Position numbers and translations under genes: made by a program. Source: Papaver somniferum (Eukaryota > Streptophyta > Magnoliopsida > Ranunculales > Papaveraceae). Taken from it: a stretch of DNA of 64,000 bases. The notes below the pieces were generated by a model. The model saw only the letters and a list, made by a program, of their open reading frames with translations, ran no database searches and had not been told where the DNA came from. Shown here piece by piece: positions 22,867 to 35,623 of the stretch. Position 1 is the first letter of the stretch. Each line of letters opens with the position of its first letter. Location of the stretch: NCBI RefSeq assembly GCF_003573695.1, contig NC_039362.1, forward strand, positions 112,819,120 to 112,883,119, written 5' to 3'.

Positions 22867-23053
22867 TATAAATACGGTTCTCTTCTACGTACTCCTTCAA
22901 TCTTCACATTTCATTCACCGTAGAACACAGGTACCAAAAATAAAATAAAAATTATTATGATTATATATAAATAAGCTTTTCATCACGGAATTGATTAGTT
23001 CTTTTTTTTTTTTCCGGTTTGCAGAAGTTCCTCATCTTCCTCTATCTCATCAG
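22867..23053 (+). promoter_or_regulatory. Orphan promoter with two leader exons
   Basis: A consensus TATAAATA at 22867-22874 is followed by a CT-rich leader. A donor lies at 22931 (ACACAG then GTACC), a pyrimidine-rich acceptor ends at 23024 (CCGGTTTGCAG), and a 29-bp exon ends at a second donor at 23054 (CATCAG then GTATAC). This is the layout of a plant gene start. No coding exon follows before the LINE at 23508, nor beyond the LINE at 39330-41750. The gene is either truncated by the LINE or lies elsewhere. Confidence 0.4.
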
Positions 23054-23507
23054 GTATACTCTATCTCTCCCCCCTATTCAAGTTCCTATTCAAAACCATT
23101 ATCTATTAAAAAAAAATTGATTATTTTTTGATAATTGCTATTCATGATTTACTTGTTAAGAATGATGTATATATATATATATATGTGTTACTGTCCCAAA
23201 AGTTTATTGAAAATTTGAAAGTACGATCTGAAGCGTAATTGTTTGATAAAATTTCTCAAGGAAAAATTTCGGTTGTCTTTTTTTTTTGTTATGAAGAACA
23301 ATATGTTTCATTAGTATGTCATTAGGGTATACTAGAGTGAAGAATGATCAACGGGACAAGTTAGTATTGTATTAGACTAACATTTGCGGATATGGAAAAT
23401 GAAAATGGTACGTAATAGTCTACGGCATACATAAGGTTCAGCTGATGGTCTGCTTGTAAGTAGAGACAACAACTTTTGGATCTTTAGTGTATCTTTTATT
23501 TGTGCGT
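23054..23507. other. AT-rich spacer before LINE
   Basis: No gene is visible. An AT dinucleotide run is at about 23167-23184. The T run at 23507-23519 is the complement of the LINE poly(A) tail. Confidence 0.5.
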
Positions 23508-23543
23508 TTTTTTTTTATTTGATAAGAAGATAAATTATATTAA

Positions 23544-26500
23544 TTAAGCAAGATAGTACATTAGTTCTACAATTTCATTTTTGTCAAAAACATTAGAAAG
23601 GATACTGTCTTTCTGAATTTTCTGCTGAATATGTTTCGATAAATGTTGTAGTCTTCCAACTCTTGCTTCCTTTGCTACTGAATCTGCTGTTGTATTGTAA
23701 TCTCTGTTGATGAATCTTAACTTGGCTTGGGGGAGATTATCTAGCATGGATAGAATATCTTCAATGGTATTCTCTGCCGCCCAGTCAATTACTGCATCTT
23801 TTTTGTTAATGCAGTCTGATAGGACTTTACAATCTGTGGCGATGTAGACGCTGGAGAGGATATTGTATTTTAACCAATTTAGGGCCTTCAGAACATATTT
23901 TGATTCTGCGTGTAAAGCCGAGGAAGCCCAGTCTGAACCTGCAGAGATATGCATGAAAGTTTCTTGATCTACCGAGTAAAGGATGTTTGTATCAAAACAT
24001 ATGGATCTGGTTTAGAATTCCTAAATATTACTTCGCATCTATGTTTCCACAGGAACCAAGAAAATGTAGTTATTTTTCCACAATACTTTGAGTATTTAAT
24101 ATCCGATATCCATATTTCAACCCACTTGACAATTGAATCTGTATGGATTTGCGAGATGACTAAGTTTAGATCGCAACCAAACCAAATTGCTCTAGCGAAA
24201 GAACAACGCCTGAAAATGTGTTCTTCTGTTTCCTCCTCTTGAGAATTACATAGGGGGCACTCTGAGGAGATATTTGGATCGTGAGCTGCTAATCTGTTAT
24301 TTGTTGGTAGTGCTTTTTGAATCATTTTCCAGATTAAAAGCCGAATCCGAGGTATTGTCTTTAAACTCCAAATAATTTTCCAAGGAAAATTAATATTTTC
24401 CTCATCATTGTTATTCTGGTTGATCAGGTAGTTGTAAATGTTTTTTGTCGAGAAAACTCCCGAAATATGGTGCGTCCATCTGATTTTGTCCTTATTTTCC
24501 TTATGCTGGGTAATTGCTAGAATTTTTTCCTTAAATTCTGTGGAAAAATATTCATCTAGTTTTCCAATATCCCAATCACCTTCAGAGTTTAGAAGTTCAT
24601 GAACCTTTTGGGGAATCGGTTCTATCTTATCAATTGGGTGGTTTAGGGGACTTGTATTAGATATCCATTTGTCTTCCCATATTCTGGTATTTTCCCCATT
24701 TTTTACTTGCCAAATGTAGTTCCCTTTTAGAATAATAAGACCCTTTTGAATGCTTGTCCAAATCCACGATAATTCATAATTTCTTGTTGGTTCAAAAGGA
24801 TTCGAGCCCTGAAAATACTTCGCTTCTAACAATTTTACCCATAATTGATCTTTTTCTGTGATCACTCTGCTTGCTAGCTTTGTTAGAAGAGCTATATTTA
24901 AATTACGGGGTTTCTTAATTCCTAAACCACCTTGGCACTTTGGTTTGCACATGCCTTTCCACGCCTTTATATATCTAACTCTTACTTTAGATTTATCCTT
25001 ATTCCACCAAAAGTCTCTCTGAATTTTGTCAAGTTTATCTAGAGTATCTTTCGAGACCGCAAGCATTTGCATTTGATAAGTTGGGTACGACTGGGGAATT
25101 GATTGAATTAGAACTGTCCTACCCGCTTGTGAGAGTAACTTTGATTTCCACCCTTGTAGCGTATTGTAGTACCTTTTCAAAAGAGGTTCGAAATTTTCTT
25201 TTCTATTTTTGTCGAAAAATAGAGGGGTACCAAGATACCTATCCTGTTTTGTCAGCAGAGGGACTTTTAGGATTTTCGCTATTATTTTTTCATGTTTCGG
25301 GTGAATTTTTGGGCTGAAGTAGATTCTCGATTTCTGTAAATTAACCATTTGACCTGTAATTTCCACAAATTTGGATGATATATCCAAAAAAAAATTTGCT
25401 TCTCCTAAATCTTCCCTTGTGAATCAAAAGCAGTCGTCTGCGAAGAAAAGATGGGATATAGTAGGAGCATGTTTGTTTATTTTAATTCCCGATATTTTCT
25501 TTTCTAAAGTGGCTTTCTCCAGGAGTCTAGAAAGAACTTCCATGCAAATTAGAAACAGATACGGAGAGAGGGGATCGCCTTGTCTAAGGCCTCTAGAGGT
25601 GGAGAAAGTTGGGCCTGGGGATCCATTTAGAATGATAGAGAAAGAGGTCGTGGAAATACATTGGGTGATGAGGTTGATCCAGCCTTCACTAAATCCAAAG
25701 GAGGATAAGTCTTTTTGGATGAAGGGCCACTCCACTCTATCAAAAGCTTTTGAAAGATCGATCTTGAGAGCTAGAAAACCTTTTTTCTTTTTTGACGTTT
25801 TCATCTAGTGGATCAACTCATGGGCTATGATGATGTTGTCGGTTATTTGTCTTCCTGGTAGGAAAGCTGATTGGTTTGGAGAAATTAACTTATTCGGGAT
25901 GGGTTTTAATCTGTTAGCAAGAATTTTTTAAATGAGTTTATAAATTATATTGCTGAGGCTAATTGGAAGGAAATCCGCCGGGGTTTGAGGAGTTGAGAGT
26001 TTGGGAATTAGAGTAATGAAGGAGTGGTTCATTTCTTTTTCTAAAAACCCAGTTCGAAAAAATTCTTGTGTAAAATTAACTATGTCTTGGCCTAGAACGT
26101 CCCAGTTTGCTTTTAAAATGCCCGTTTGGAAACCGTCTGGACCTGGAGCACCCCAAGGGTTCAAGTGTGCAAGAGTTGATCAGATTTCATCTTTTGTGGG
26201 AATTCTGGTTAGAGAGGAATTTTCTGAATCAGAAATACAGGATTGAATAATTCCTTCTAGCTCTACACTATAGTTAGAAAATTGGGAGGCGCCAATTTGG
26301 GAGAAGTGGTATATTAGGAGCGAATTGATTTGATCTCGGTCTGAAATGCAGAGTCCTGATGGTTCTCTGAGGGAATGAATTGCATTAATTTTTTTCCTAT
26401 TTGAAGCGATAGCATGGAAGAATTCGGCGTTTTGATCGTATTCCTTGAAAAATTTATCTCTAGATAGTTGGTGGTAATAATCTTTTTTTATATTATACCA

Positions 26501-27493
26501 CTTTCCTAGTTCAGCTTGTAGGTTTTTTAGGATATCGATCTTGGAAGCTATGTTTCCGGAATTATGAATATTGTCTATTTTTCTACTAAGGGTCTTAATA
26601 TTTTTATGGATATTACCGAAAACATCATAATTCCACTGGGTCAGATCTGAAGAGAGAGATTTCAAGGTTGAGACGAAATTTTTGGGGTGGGAGTTGGAAG
26701 AATGATGAACCCAAGAAGCTTCGACCACCGATTTAAGAGTCGGATGAGATAGCCAAGATCTAATGCATCTAAAAGGTTTATGTAATCTTTTTGATTCCGG
26801 GTTGGTATCTAAAAGGATAGGAGTATGGTATGATCCCACTCTGGTGAGGTGACTTACCTTTGTATTTGGGAACAATTGAATCCATTGATAGGATGTTAGA
26901 GCTCTATCTATCCTTTCGCATATATTAGCATCTCCAGTTCTGTTGTTTGACCATGTAAAAGGAGCGCCTTCATAACCCGCATCTTGGAGGCCCAGAGAAT
27001 CTATAATCTGTCTAACAATTGTTTTACTGCTTGATCTTGTGTTTTTGCCTCCCTTTTTTATGTCGGGTCCATTATGATGTTCAAGTCTCCAATTAGAGCC
27101 CATGGTTTTTGGATATTGTTTGCTAGATTCTGTATGTGAGACCATTAAGTTATTTTTTCATCTGCTTCAACTGCACCGTAGATACAAGTTAATTCGAAAA
27201 CTTTATCATCATATGAACCTTCAAAATGACAAACGTTAAACTGCGCCGAAACTAATTTTAATTCGACATTGTTATGCCAGGCGGTTGCTAACCCCTTAGC
27301 CATTCCCACTGATGGAATAATAAACCAATCAAAGAATTTCGATTTTTTCAAAATTAGATCCATTTTTTCAAAAGGGGCTTTAGTTTCAGAGAGAAAAACT
27401 ATATCTGGTTTGTAATCACTTTACAAATTATTTAGATGATCTTTAGTTATAGGGGTACCAATACCCTGAACATTCCATGAGAGAATCCTCATA
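23544..27493 (-). pseudogene. LINE ORF2: endonuclease, reverse transcriptase, RNase H (broken)
   Basis: The start is MRILSWNVQGIGTP at 27493, the typical N-terminus of the apurinic-like endonuclease of plant L1 ORF2. A TAA follows 23 codons in, then SDYKPDIVFLSETKAP and AWHNNVELKL. The endonuclease continues in 27145-26180 (APFTWSNNRTGDANICERID). Reverse transcriptase follows: WGAPGPDGFQTG (26160), PISLSN, LALKIDLSKAFDRVEW, GLRQGDPLSPYLFLICME and HLFFADD (25430). The thumb and zf-RVT region is open for 472 codons (25387-23969, with FPWKIIW and CPLC). RNase H is 23954-23544 (ALHAESKYVLKALNW, RDYNTTADSVAKEA), but its N-terminal catalytic part is missing, suggesting a deletion at about 23960. 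At least five in-frame stops or frameshifts break the ORF. Confidence 0.9.
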
Positions 27494-27499
27494 GTAGAA

Positions 27500-28340
27500 A
27501 AAAACAGAACCTGGGTAATGAAAAAGTATAAAAAGAATCAAAACAGAGTAGGAAGAATATATTTAAAATTCAGGAGCTCTGGTAAAACAGTAAAGTGGGA
27601 AATTGCAAAAACAAGTTGCAGATTGCAAACAAATTTCAGGCAGTAGAGGCTGAAAAGTTCAACTGCCTAATTGACACAAAATCACAGAGTTGTTCTATAT
27701 CTATCAAAGGAAAACTGGCAAATTATGTGGGGAAACAACTACTAATGCAGACTAGAATGGGGGATTCAAAATAGCCAGAAATCCACTGACTCAGAAAGAA
27801 ACATATTGCAAAACCAGATAACTAGGAAACTGCAAAACAAATTATAGAAGGAAAATCAAAGTTCAGGCAGTAGGGCTATAAAAGTTCAACAGCCTAACTG
27901 ACACTAAATTACAGATTAGTATATATATACAATACTAACTGAAAGCAGTAAAGTAAAGACAGAAACTCCAGTTACACCTCTACCGAGTCCCCGGCAGCGG
28001 CGCCAAAAACTTGGTAGGTCAGGAAAAGATACCTACAGATTTGTGGGATTTCAATTAAAAAGACAAACTAGAAAGGGGAATTCAAACCTGCCAGTAAAAA
28101 ACTGACTCATAGCAGAAAAAGTAATTAACATATATCAATAACAGTGAGAATAACAAAAAAGTAATATTATAAAGTTAACTACAAAGCAGATAACAGTAAA
28201 GAAATAAGTAGCAGCTAACTAAAATAGCTAGAAAAACTAAAGTACAGTGATATAGGAAATCAAATACAAAGATTGAAAAGGGAACATGTTAAGTAAAAAC
28301 AGTAACAAAAAACAAGAGTTAGCTTTGGGCCCTGATGGCT
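27500..28340 (-). mobile_element. Fragment of gypsy-type LTR element inside the LINE
   Basis: The spacer between LINE ORF1 and ORF2 is about 850 bp. It holds, on the - strand, the same box found at the PBS of the 3409-9498 element, TGGCGCCGCTGCCGGGGA (about 27982-28001), preceded by an LTR-like end (CTACCAAG). Downstream, two imperfect copies of a block with TTCAGGCAGTAG...AAAGTTCAAC...GACAC lie at about 27635-27695 and 27865-27925. The sequence is otherwise non-coding. A piece of a related LTR element seems to have joined the LINE; exact ends are not visible. Confidence 0.55.
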
Positions 28341-28395
28341 GTATGTTCATGAATTCATTTCAGTTTTGTTGTTCCTTGAGATCATTTTTGATAGA

Positions 28396-29550
28396 CTAGC
28401 TTTTATTGTGCTTTGGATTTGGATTATCACTTGAAGATTCCCCTTGAAACCATCGATGAGGGTAGTTTCTCAAAGAGCCCTCAGAATTTGTTTCCTCCAA
28501 AACCCTGATTTCTACTTGACTTGGATTTGGAGGAGCCAAAGTCAGTTCCAGGCCATCAAGTCTTGGCCTTTTTGGGACAAGTAGAGGATTATCCCAATGG
28601 AAATAACTTTGCATTAGAGACCAGTTTCTGAGATAAGCAGTGCTGTCAATATTCTGATGCTGAGAGGAAGAGGCTTCACTCCAAATTCCATAATTGAAAG
28701 GATTCCCAGGCCTGTCCCTTTTATGTATAACTTTCCACATATATGTATCCATATTGTTTCTAACAGAATCAACATTTTGTCCCGATTGTTGTAAACCCAC
28801 ATGAGCAGCACTAAAAACTTGTGACTGTATTAATCCACTTTGGTTTTCCTTATCATCATCTAACTGGGAAAGATAGTCATGACAAGTTACCTCAGTTGCA
28901 GCTTGATCCACTGAAGAGTTGGATAGCGAGTCCTCAGTTAATTCCATGTTGTCTTGTACCACCATTGGATGCATCTGTTCTTGTTGTAGAACCACCTCTT
29001 GTTGCATTGCAAGCAAAGTTGCATCTGCATGTGCTTGATTCACCTCAGCCTGGTGTTGTGCAAGGTCAGCTTGAATGCAGTCTCTCATCTTGTGACCAAT
29101 CAAGTCACAATATTCACAGAAATTGCATGGGAAATTGTGAAACTCAAAATATACAGGATTAACAAATCCCTGTTCATTTTCTGCATGTACAGTAAACCTT
29201 AAACTCTGTCTGAACCTGATACTTGCCCTGACAATGATTAAAAAACTTTCATTGTTTTTTCTTACAGGATAAAAGAAAGATAAGATCTCTCCCATGCAGG
29301 CTAAGTACCTCCTGAGATTATCACTGGTGACCTGAGCTGGTGATAAATTACTTATGGTTATAAAGAACATCTCCACTTTTGGGTACCAATTTCTAAATCA
29401 TCAGTAGCTTTCCATTTTTTGATGCAGAATAAGTCTCCAAATACTCTTCTAGTATCCACGTTTAAAACCCTCTGCATCTCATAGTCATGTTGAAATCTTA
29501 TAATATAAATCCACTCACTAGCTTTTCTGACAGAAAGTCCTCCATGAATT
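28396..29550 (-). pseudogene. LINE ORF1 3' portion (DUF4283 and zinc knuckle)
   Basis: ORF1 is the nucleic-acid-binding protein of plant LINEs. From 29550 the frame reads RKASEWIYIIRFQHDYEMQR, matching the DUF4283 RNA-binding fold. After a frameshift near 29370 it continues MEMFFITISNLSPAQVTSDN and then a CCHC knuckle (FCEYCDLIGHKMRDC, spacing C-x2-C-x4-H-x4-C). A Gln/Asn-rich tail ends at 28396. The N-terminal part is separated by the 8.5-kb LTR element and resumes at 38057. Confidence 0.8.
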
Positions 29551-31948
29551 TGAAAAAGCGGGGGTATAACAACACCACCCAATATTTCGCTTAGAAATAT
29601 GTATGGACTAACTCCGAAATACTTTATAGAGAATCAACTAGACAGTCAGACTCAATCTAGGTAAAAGTATCTCAAGGAGTTAATATCTCTCTCTTGTTTT
29701 GATTTACTCAAGCTAATAGAAATCAGCGAGTCCTAATCAAACACAAGGAATAACTTGGACGGTACCAAAGACCAATGTCCAAGGATCAATCAATGTTAAT
29801 CAACAACCAAAGGTTGGATTATACTAATTGATGATCTAAACGCACAACTTGTATTATTTCAATTATAAAGATAAACAATATAATGCGGAAACTGAAATAA
29901 TACAGACACTAGAAATTTTGTTAACGAGGAAATCGCAAATGTAGAAAAACCCCGGGACCTAGTCCAGATTGAATACACACTGTATTAAGCTGCTAGAGAC
30001 ACTAGCCTACTCCAAGCTAACTTCGGACTGGACTGTAGTTGAACCCCAATCAGTCTCCCACTGATCCAAGGTACAGTTGTGCTCCCTACGCCTCTGATCC
30101 CAGCAGGATACTGCGCACTTGATTCCCTTAGATGATATTACCCACAACTAAGAGTTGCTACGACCCAAAATCGCAGGCTTTAACAATAAACAAATCTATC
30201 TCACACAGACAAGTCTATCAAAGGATCAATTTGTCTCCCATAGAAAAACCCTAAAGTTTTTGTTCCTTCTTTTGATAATAATCAAGGTGAACATGAACCA
30301 ATTGATAATCCGATCTTATATTCCTGAAGAACAGCCTAGATTAATCAATCACCTCACAACAATCTTAATCGTATGGTAGCGAAACAAGATGTCGTGGAAT
30401 CACAAACAATGAGACGAAGATGTTTGTGATTACTTTTTATAACTTTCCTATCGGAGAAATCAAACAATCTCTAGCCAATCAATGTGATTGTACTATTGCG
30501 ATAGAAGATGCAAGATCAGATCACACAACTATGATAAAAGTAGTATCGGTGTGGCTTCACAATCCCAATGAAGTCTTCAAGTAGTTAACCTGGTTTTGGA
30601 AGAAGAAAACCAAAGGTTAAAGCAGAACCGACTCTAGCACGCAAACTAGTAGCACATGTAAGGTGTGGGGATTAGTTTTGCAGAGTTGCTAGATGTCCCC
30701 TTATATAGCCTTTCAAATCAGGGTTTTGCCTTAGTTACAAAGCAATCAATATCCACCGTTTGATGAAAACCTGATTTAGATTCAAGCTAATATTTCTCAA
30801 CCGTTAGATCGAAAACTTAGCTTGTCATACACAAATGATTGTACGCTTCTAGGTTTGTTAACTGCACCCAAACGTGTACATTGTTGGTTCAACAATAGTT
30901 TACCAAAAGGTTAACCATATGAGCATTTCATACCAACCATGTTCTTCTTCACCATAACTAGTTCAAATGACTCAAATGAACTAGTTAAGAGAGTTGTTCA
31001 ATTGCAAGGAAATCTTATGTAACAACACAAGACACAATTGAAGCAAAGATGATTTGATTCACAAGAATCGGTTCATGAACTTTAATAGACACGGTTTGAA
31101 AAAGCATTCCTTAGTCTTTTAAGATTAAGTTCAGAGATCATTTTTAGATATATAACCTTCTCAAGTTCGCAGACTAGGTTCGCAGACTTAAGACACCGGA
31201 TAGAGTTTACAAACTCCAGCAGAAATTCTCGGGTTTGAGAACTTCGCCGGTACGCGTACTTGGATCACGCAAGTAGTTTGTGAACTCCAGCAGAAATTCT
31301 CGGATTTAGGAACTTCGGCAGTTCGCGGACTGAGTTCACGGACTTGGCACTTGCCATACTTCTGGTTCCCTTGATCAACAAAGTTCGAGAACTTCGATTC
31401 AAGGAATACATTGGTTATGTAATCTAAACTATCATTCCAATCATTGAAACATTCTTAGAGGACGTTATATAGTTGTTACACTATTTCTCGTCAAAGCAAT
31501 TTTCAACGTGATTGAAACATTCATGACTTTCGTCACTAGGTAAAGATAAACTTGGTTGAAGCGAAAAGCTTACCAACACATATTTCGAGATATAGATAGG
31601 CGAGGTATACTCGTATCGAAATACCAAATGTGTATAATCTAGTCTATATATATATCATACGACTTTTGTCTCAAAGAGTAGGAGATAGAATAGATAGACT
31701 TTTGAGTGACAGATAAGTTCATGTCTCCACATACCTTTTTGTCGAGAAGTTCCACCGGTTCCTTGAGTAGTCCTTCTAATTGTATGATGAATCGCCATGA
31801 AGTCCTTGAGCTCAACTACACTTACTATCCTAGTCCGAGACTTAGCTATAAGAGACTAGAAATCAAGACTTATAGTTTTGATCACTAACATTGACAAACA
31901 TGCTTGAGATAGCAACGCATGCGAGTTTGACCGAGCAGTGCTCTAACA
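29551..31948 (-). repeat. 3' LTR of the pol-less element
   Basis: Its 2398 bp align end to end with 35624-38056, with substitutions scattered every 10-20 bases, so the insertion is not recent. It includes a tandem block at 31155-31350 built on GTTCGCGGACT and CTCCAGCAGAAATTCTCGG words. Confidence 0.9.
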
Positions 31949-31962
31949 ATCTCCCCCTTTGT
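31949..31962 (-). promoter_or_regulatory. Polypurine tract
   Basis: On the - strand CAAAGGGGGAGAT directly abuts the LTR TG. It is the expected primer for plus-strand synthesis. Confidence 0.75.
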
Positions 31963-32794
31963 CAATTTTAGTGAAAAACTATCAATACATATGGAATACA
32001 AAAAAGATAATGAAACTTTAGTAGTTCCAATTCCACATGTCTAATCTTCAACATTCCTAGAAATCTTCGTCACTTCCAAGTATTCCAATGATCCCAAAGG
32101 TTGTAAGTTTAGCACCATCATTGTTGAAGATCCGTATCTATAACAATGAGAAAGCATCGGTCTTGATCATTGTTATACAGTGTCATAGTATTACTACACA
32201 GTGTCAAAGTTCAATTGTATCACAACTTCAACAATAATACTATGGTGATATGTATCACTCCCCCTTAGTCAATACTCCATCTCACATGAAAACCACTCCC
32301 CCTTACACAATGATCCGAAAACCATATGTATTTGTAGTGTGACCTACATATTAATTCTCCCCCTTTTTGTCAATAAAATTGGCAAAGGTACAAGAACGGG
32401 TTCATAATGAAATTTCCGTAAGAGACATTTCATGACTGAGAGAAAGAAACACACATCATCTTATTTAGATGCAATCATATAGCCGAAGCTAACAACATTC
32501 ATCAAGGAGTTTAAAGATACAAGATAACCCCTCTAAAATTCCACAGCCGCACACCCCTCAAATATAACCATCAAGCACAAGTTCAAAAGAACTCTCCCCC
32601 ATTTGATGTCATTCCCGAAAGAACAACAACGAGCGACCTTATTTTCAAGAGAAAAGAAGGATTTTTATTGGACACCAAAACCATGAGAATGATTTTTATA
32701 TCCAAAACTCAATCAAATTAATCATAAGAAAACCCATGATTAATTTAATCAGAATACATAATCAAATTAAACACAAAAGTGATCAATTTAATTC

Positions 32795-33055
32795 ATTGTG
32801 ATCAACATAAGTAAACTTACGGAGCAACGACTAAGTTAACCATACAAAAGAGTGATTGGCTTAATCGTTCATATACTCAACACAAGAGAAACTTGTGGAG
32901 TAATAACTAAATAACCAACAAAATGATTAATTTAGTTCTAATATGCTCAACATAAAGTATCTTACGGAACAACCAACAAGGCTAATAAAAAATAATCAAC
33001 TTCGTCGTATCGTGCTCAACATAAGACACATTACGGAGCCTCACGGTAATACAAA
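32795..33055 (-). repeat. Tandem repeat of about 70 bp, four units
   Basis: Four diverged units each contain CTCAACATAAG or a variant, then CTTACGGAGCAA, then a GATTAATTTAGTT-like end. It lies in the 3' non-coding interior of the pol-less element. Confidence 0.65.
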
Positions 33056-33573
33056 AGGATGGATCAATGAAGATCAATATCGTGGAATACACAAGGATTC
33101 ATTCTTTTGCAGAAGCATATACAATAGCAAAAATCCTTGGATACAAAAGATTTTAACCTATCTTCCATCAAAGATTGACAATATAGGCTTAACTTTTGTA
33201 TATGTCAAAAGTATATTCATTCTTAAAACCAATAAACGAATACCGATCATAAACGACTTTACTTTTGACAAAATATGGGACAACATAGTTCACGGACGTA
33301 AACATCAATATCCCATAACAAATTGCAATATAAAAAATCATAAAGATTAAATACTGCAAAACATCATCCTCCAAATAGTTTTAGAATTTGAACCAAAAAA
33401 CCTAAAAACAAGAAGATGAAAAATAATAGCTATGTGTAGTCACAATCATCGCTATTAAAAGCACTAGTTATTCTTCCAACTAAGCCAAAAAGAAGACATA
33501 CTAGGCAACAAGAGTAAATCAACAAGCTTAAAGGAAAACAAACTCCAGTACAATTTCCGAACACGAACTAAGA

Positions 33574-33984
33574 TCATGTGGACGGTTCATAAACTTCACG
33601 AGTCATGGGGTTTTTGAGCTTGTGAACGACATCATCCGTTGCACCGTTAGGGAGGTGATTCTCTTTGCGAAGATCATTGATGTAAGACTTTATGAGTCCA
33701 AGGTCAGCAGTAACCTTTTCCAACTCAGTTTTTAATGCATCAAGACTTTTCAGAGTTACAATGAGCTCTTGTTTTGCTTCTCCAAAGTACTCAAGAAAGT
33801 CGTGAACAACTTCAGCAGAAATCATATCATCCTTTTCAGCATCCTCATGAACATAGGAAAAGTAACATGAAGCATTAGGATGATCTTCATCTACAAGAGT
33901 TCTTTTCTTCTTAGATTCGACAATAACTCATTTGTCAAGGAATCCTCTTGCAAAACCACCATAGCAAGATGAAGAAAAAGACAT
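33574..33984 (-). CDS. Unknown ORF B of the pol-less LTR element
   Basis: An ATG at 33984 begins MSFSSSCYGGFARGFLDK, followed by an in-frame TGA. The frame then stays open for 118 codons to 33574. The C-terminal part (AKQELIVTLKSLDALKTELE, then VTADLGLIKSYINDLRKEN) is strongly heptad-like and should form a coiled coil. I recognise no gag, env or host family. It could be a captured host fragment or the second half of a gag-like protein. The stop makes the present copy doubtful. Confidence 0.45.
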
Positions 33985-34403
33985 ACTTGATAACCCAGAA
34001 ACCACCCTAGAGTATGCAAACGCGACTTTTGCAACTTAGGGTAAATATTTAAAGGTTTCCCGAGGGAAGGATTTTAGGGTTTAAACAGTTTACTCGTGCC
34101 AGAGTAAAGATACCCGAACGAGTATAACACTACCCAGAAATGTAAAGCCCACAAGTAAAACACTTGAGATTAAGGCACAAAAAACTCAAGTTGTACCAAG
34201 GACCAAGATAAAGGTAAACTTCCTAACAACGAGAAACGAAAAGTTAGACCAAAATAAATACTTTAAATAGAACTGGTCTGCAAAAGTTTAGCTATGGACG
34301 ATAAAAAAATAGTTCCACTCAACAGACCAACCAACCAAAAGTATACCTATTACCACATCTTACTCAAGAGGATTTTTATGAGTAAGCTCTTTAAACCTTG
34401 TGA

Positions 34404-35472
34404 TTAATTAGCACAAGTATGAGCAATATGCTCATCAAGAGATTTGTATTTATGGCCAAGTTTCTTTTTCCTTCCGAGACGAGGAAATGATCCCTTGTTA
34501 TGTGAGAAATTATCATAAAACTCACTGTCATCAAAATATGAGACATAGTTTGAGTTCTTACCAGAGAAACTTAGGTTTGATGAGGAAGACAACCTGTTGA
34601 CGAATTCTTTATACCCTTCAATTATCTTCTTCAGATTATCTCTTATATCATCAATTTTCTTCTTTCATCTGAACTCTCTTTCTCAACAGGAGCAATGTTA
34701 TTTTCAGAGATCATCACACGTTCTTCCTTTAGACGATGTTTCTTCAGATGTCTGTTTTGTTCTCGAGTGTTCGAGGAACTCATTGAACTGACTTTCCTGG
34801 TAACATACACAAGGTAAGTACGGAAACCAATTGGTTTATTCATACGAATGTCAGTTACACCTTTAAGGATCAAATCTAGGGTGTGTTGAAGTTGAACCAA
34901 GGAGTTTTTCTTCAACTTAGAGGTTTCTTTTCGTTTTACCGAACTCTTCGTTTCACAGACAAGACATACTTTCTGATCATCAGGATGATTAGATAGTACA
35001 ACCTTACAAACATCGTTAGAAGATTTCCTCCCTTCATTTGATGTGCAGCCTTTTTGATTGATAGTGACTTCAGACACATTTGTTTTACAAGAAGGGGTTT
35101 CAGTTTTTGCTTCTGAGCATGACCATATTTTGTGTCAGAAGTATTTGGTATATTAGATTGCTTTGAGCATCCTTGAATAGAGAGTTTACTCAAGTGATGT
35201 TCAATTTCCAAGGCATCTCTTTTGAGACTAGCTTCAAGAGACGTACATGATGACTGAACATCAGAATTTCCTTTGGATTTGCAATATCTTATTACACCAA
35301 GTAGATTATCGACATGATATTTTAACCGATTAAATCTATCAGCTTGGATTCTAGCAAGATTTAGAATCAATTGACTCTCTTCAGCCGTTTCCCGTTCAAT
35401 TGAAGGGTCATCGGAAGAACACATGTCGGTGTTAGTCTGTCTCGTCGGTGTGGAAGGTTTATCTATGTACAA
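34404..35472 (-). CDS. Unknown ORF A of the pol-less LTR element (frameshifted)
   Basis: This is the first ORF after the primer-binding site, where gag normally sits. It starts MYIDKPSTPTRQTNTDMCSS at 35472 and runs to about 35100 with a helical stretch (LILNLARIQADRFNRLKYHV). A +1 or -1 shift leads into SEVTINQKGCTSNEGRKSSN and a basic region with two Cys (KVCLVCETKSSVKRK). A second shift leads into KKIIEGYKEFVNRLSSSSNL, ending IAHTCAN at 34404. About 350 codons in total. There is no CCHC knuckle of the usual gag spacing and no family I know. Its position suggests a structural, gag-like role; that is inference. Confidence 0.45.
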
Positions 35473-35609
35473 GATAGCAGAACCCTTCTTGTTAGAATTA
35501 GACGAGATAGAACTCTTATTTCCAGTAACACGTTTATATGAGTAATACTCTTATCCATAGAGTAAGATCGCTACAAACACAGACTTGTGAGGTCTTAACG
35601 TGTTTGCCT

Positions 35610-35621
35610 GCTCTGATACCA
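35610..35621 (-). promoter_or_regulatory. Primer-binding site, initiator tRNA-Met
   Basis: On the - strand TGGTATCAGAGC, two bases after the LTR end CA. This is the classical plant retrotransposon PBS complementary to the 3' end of initiator methionine tRNA. Confidence 0.92.
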
Positions 35622-35623
35622 AT

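Larger units (their letters stand above)
23508..29550 (-). mobile_element. LINE (L1-type), 3' part
   Basis: This non-LTR retrotransposon lies on the - strand. From 5' to 3' it holds the end of ORF1 with a zinc knuckle, ORF2 with endonuclease, reverse transcriptase, zf-RVT region and RNase H, and a terminal poly(A) (T run at 23507-23519 on the + strand). It is cut at 29550 by an LTR element; the 5' remainder is at 38057-39330. Many stops show it is inactive. A foreign LTR-element fragment lies between ORF1 and ORF2. Confidence 0.9.

Noticed and set aside
25371..25808. 145-codon + strand frame opposite the LINE reverse transcriptase
   Set aside because: It is the antisense shadow of the RT domain, whose motifs are clear on the - strand.
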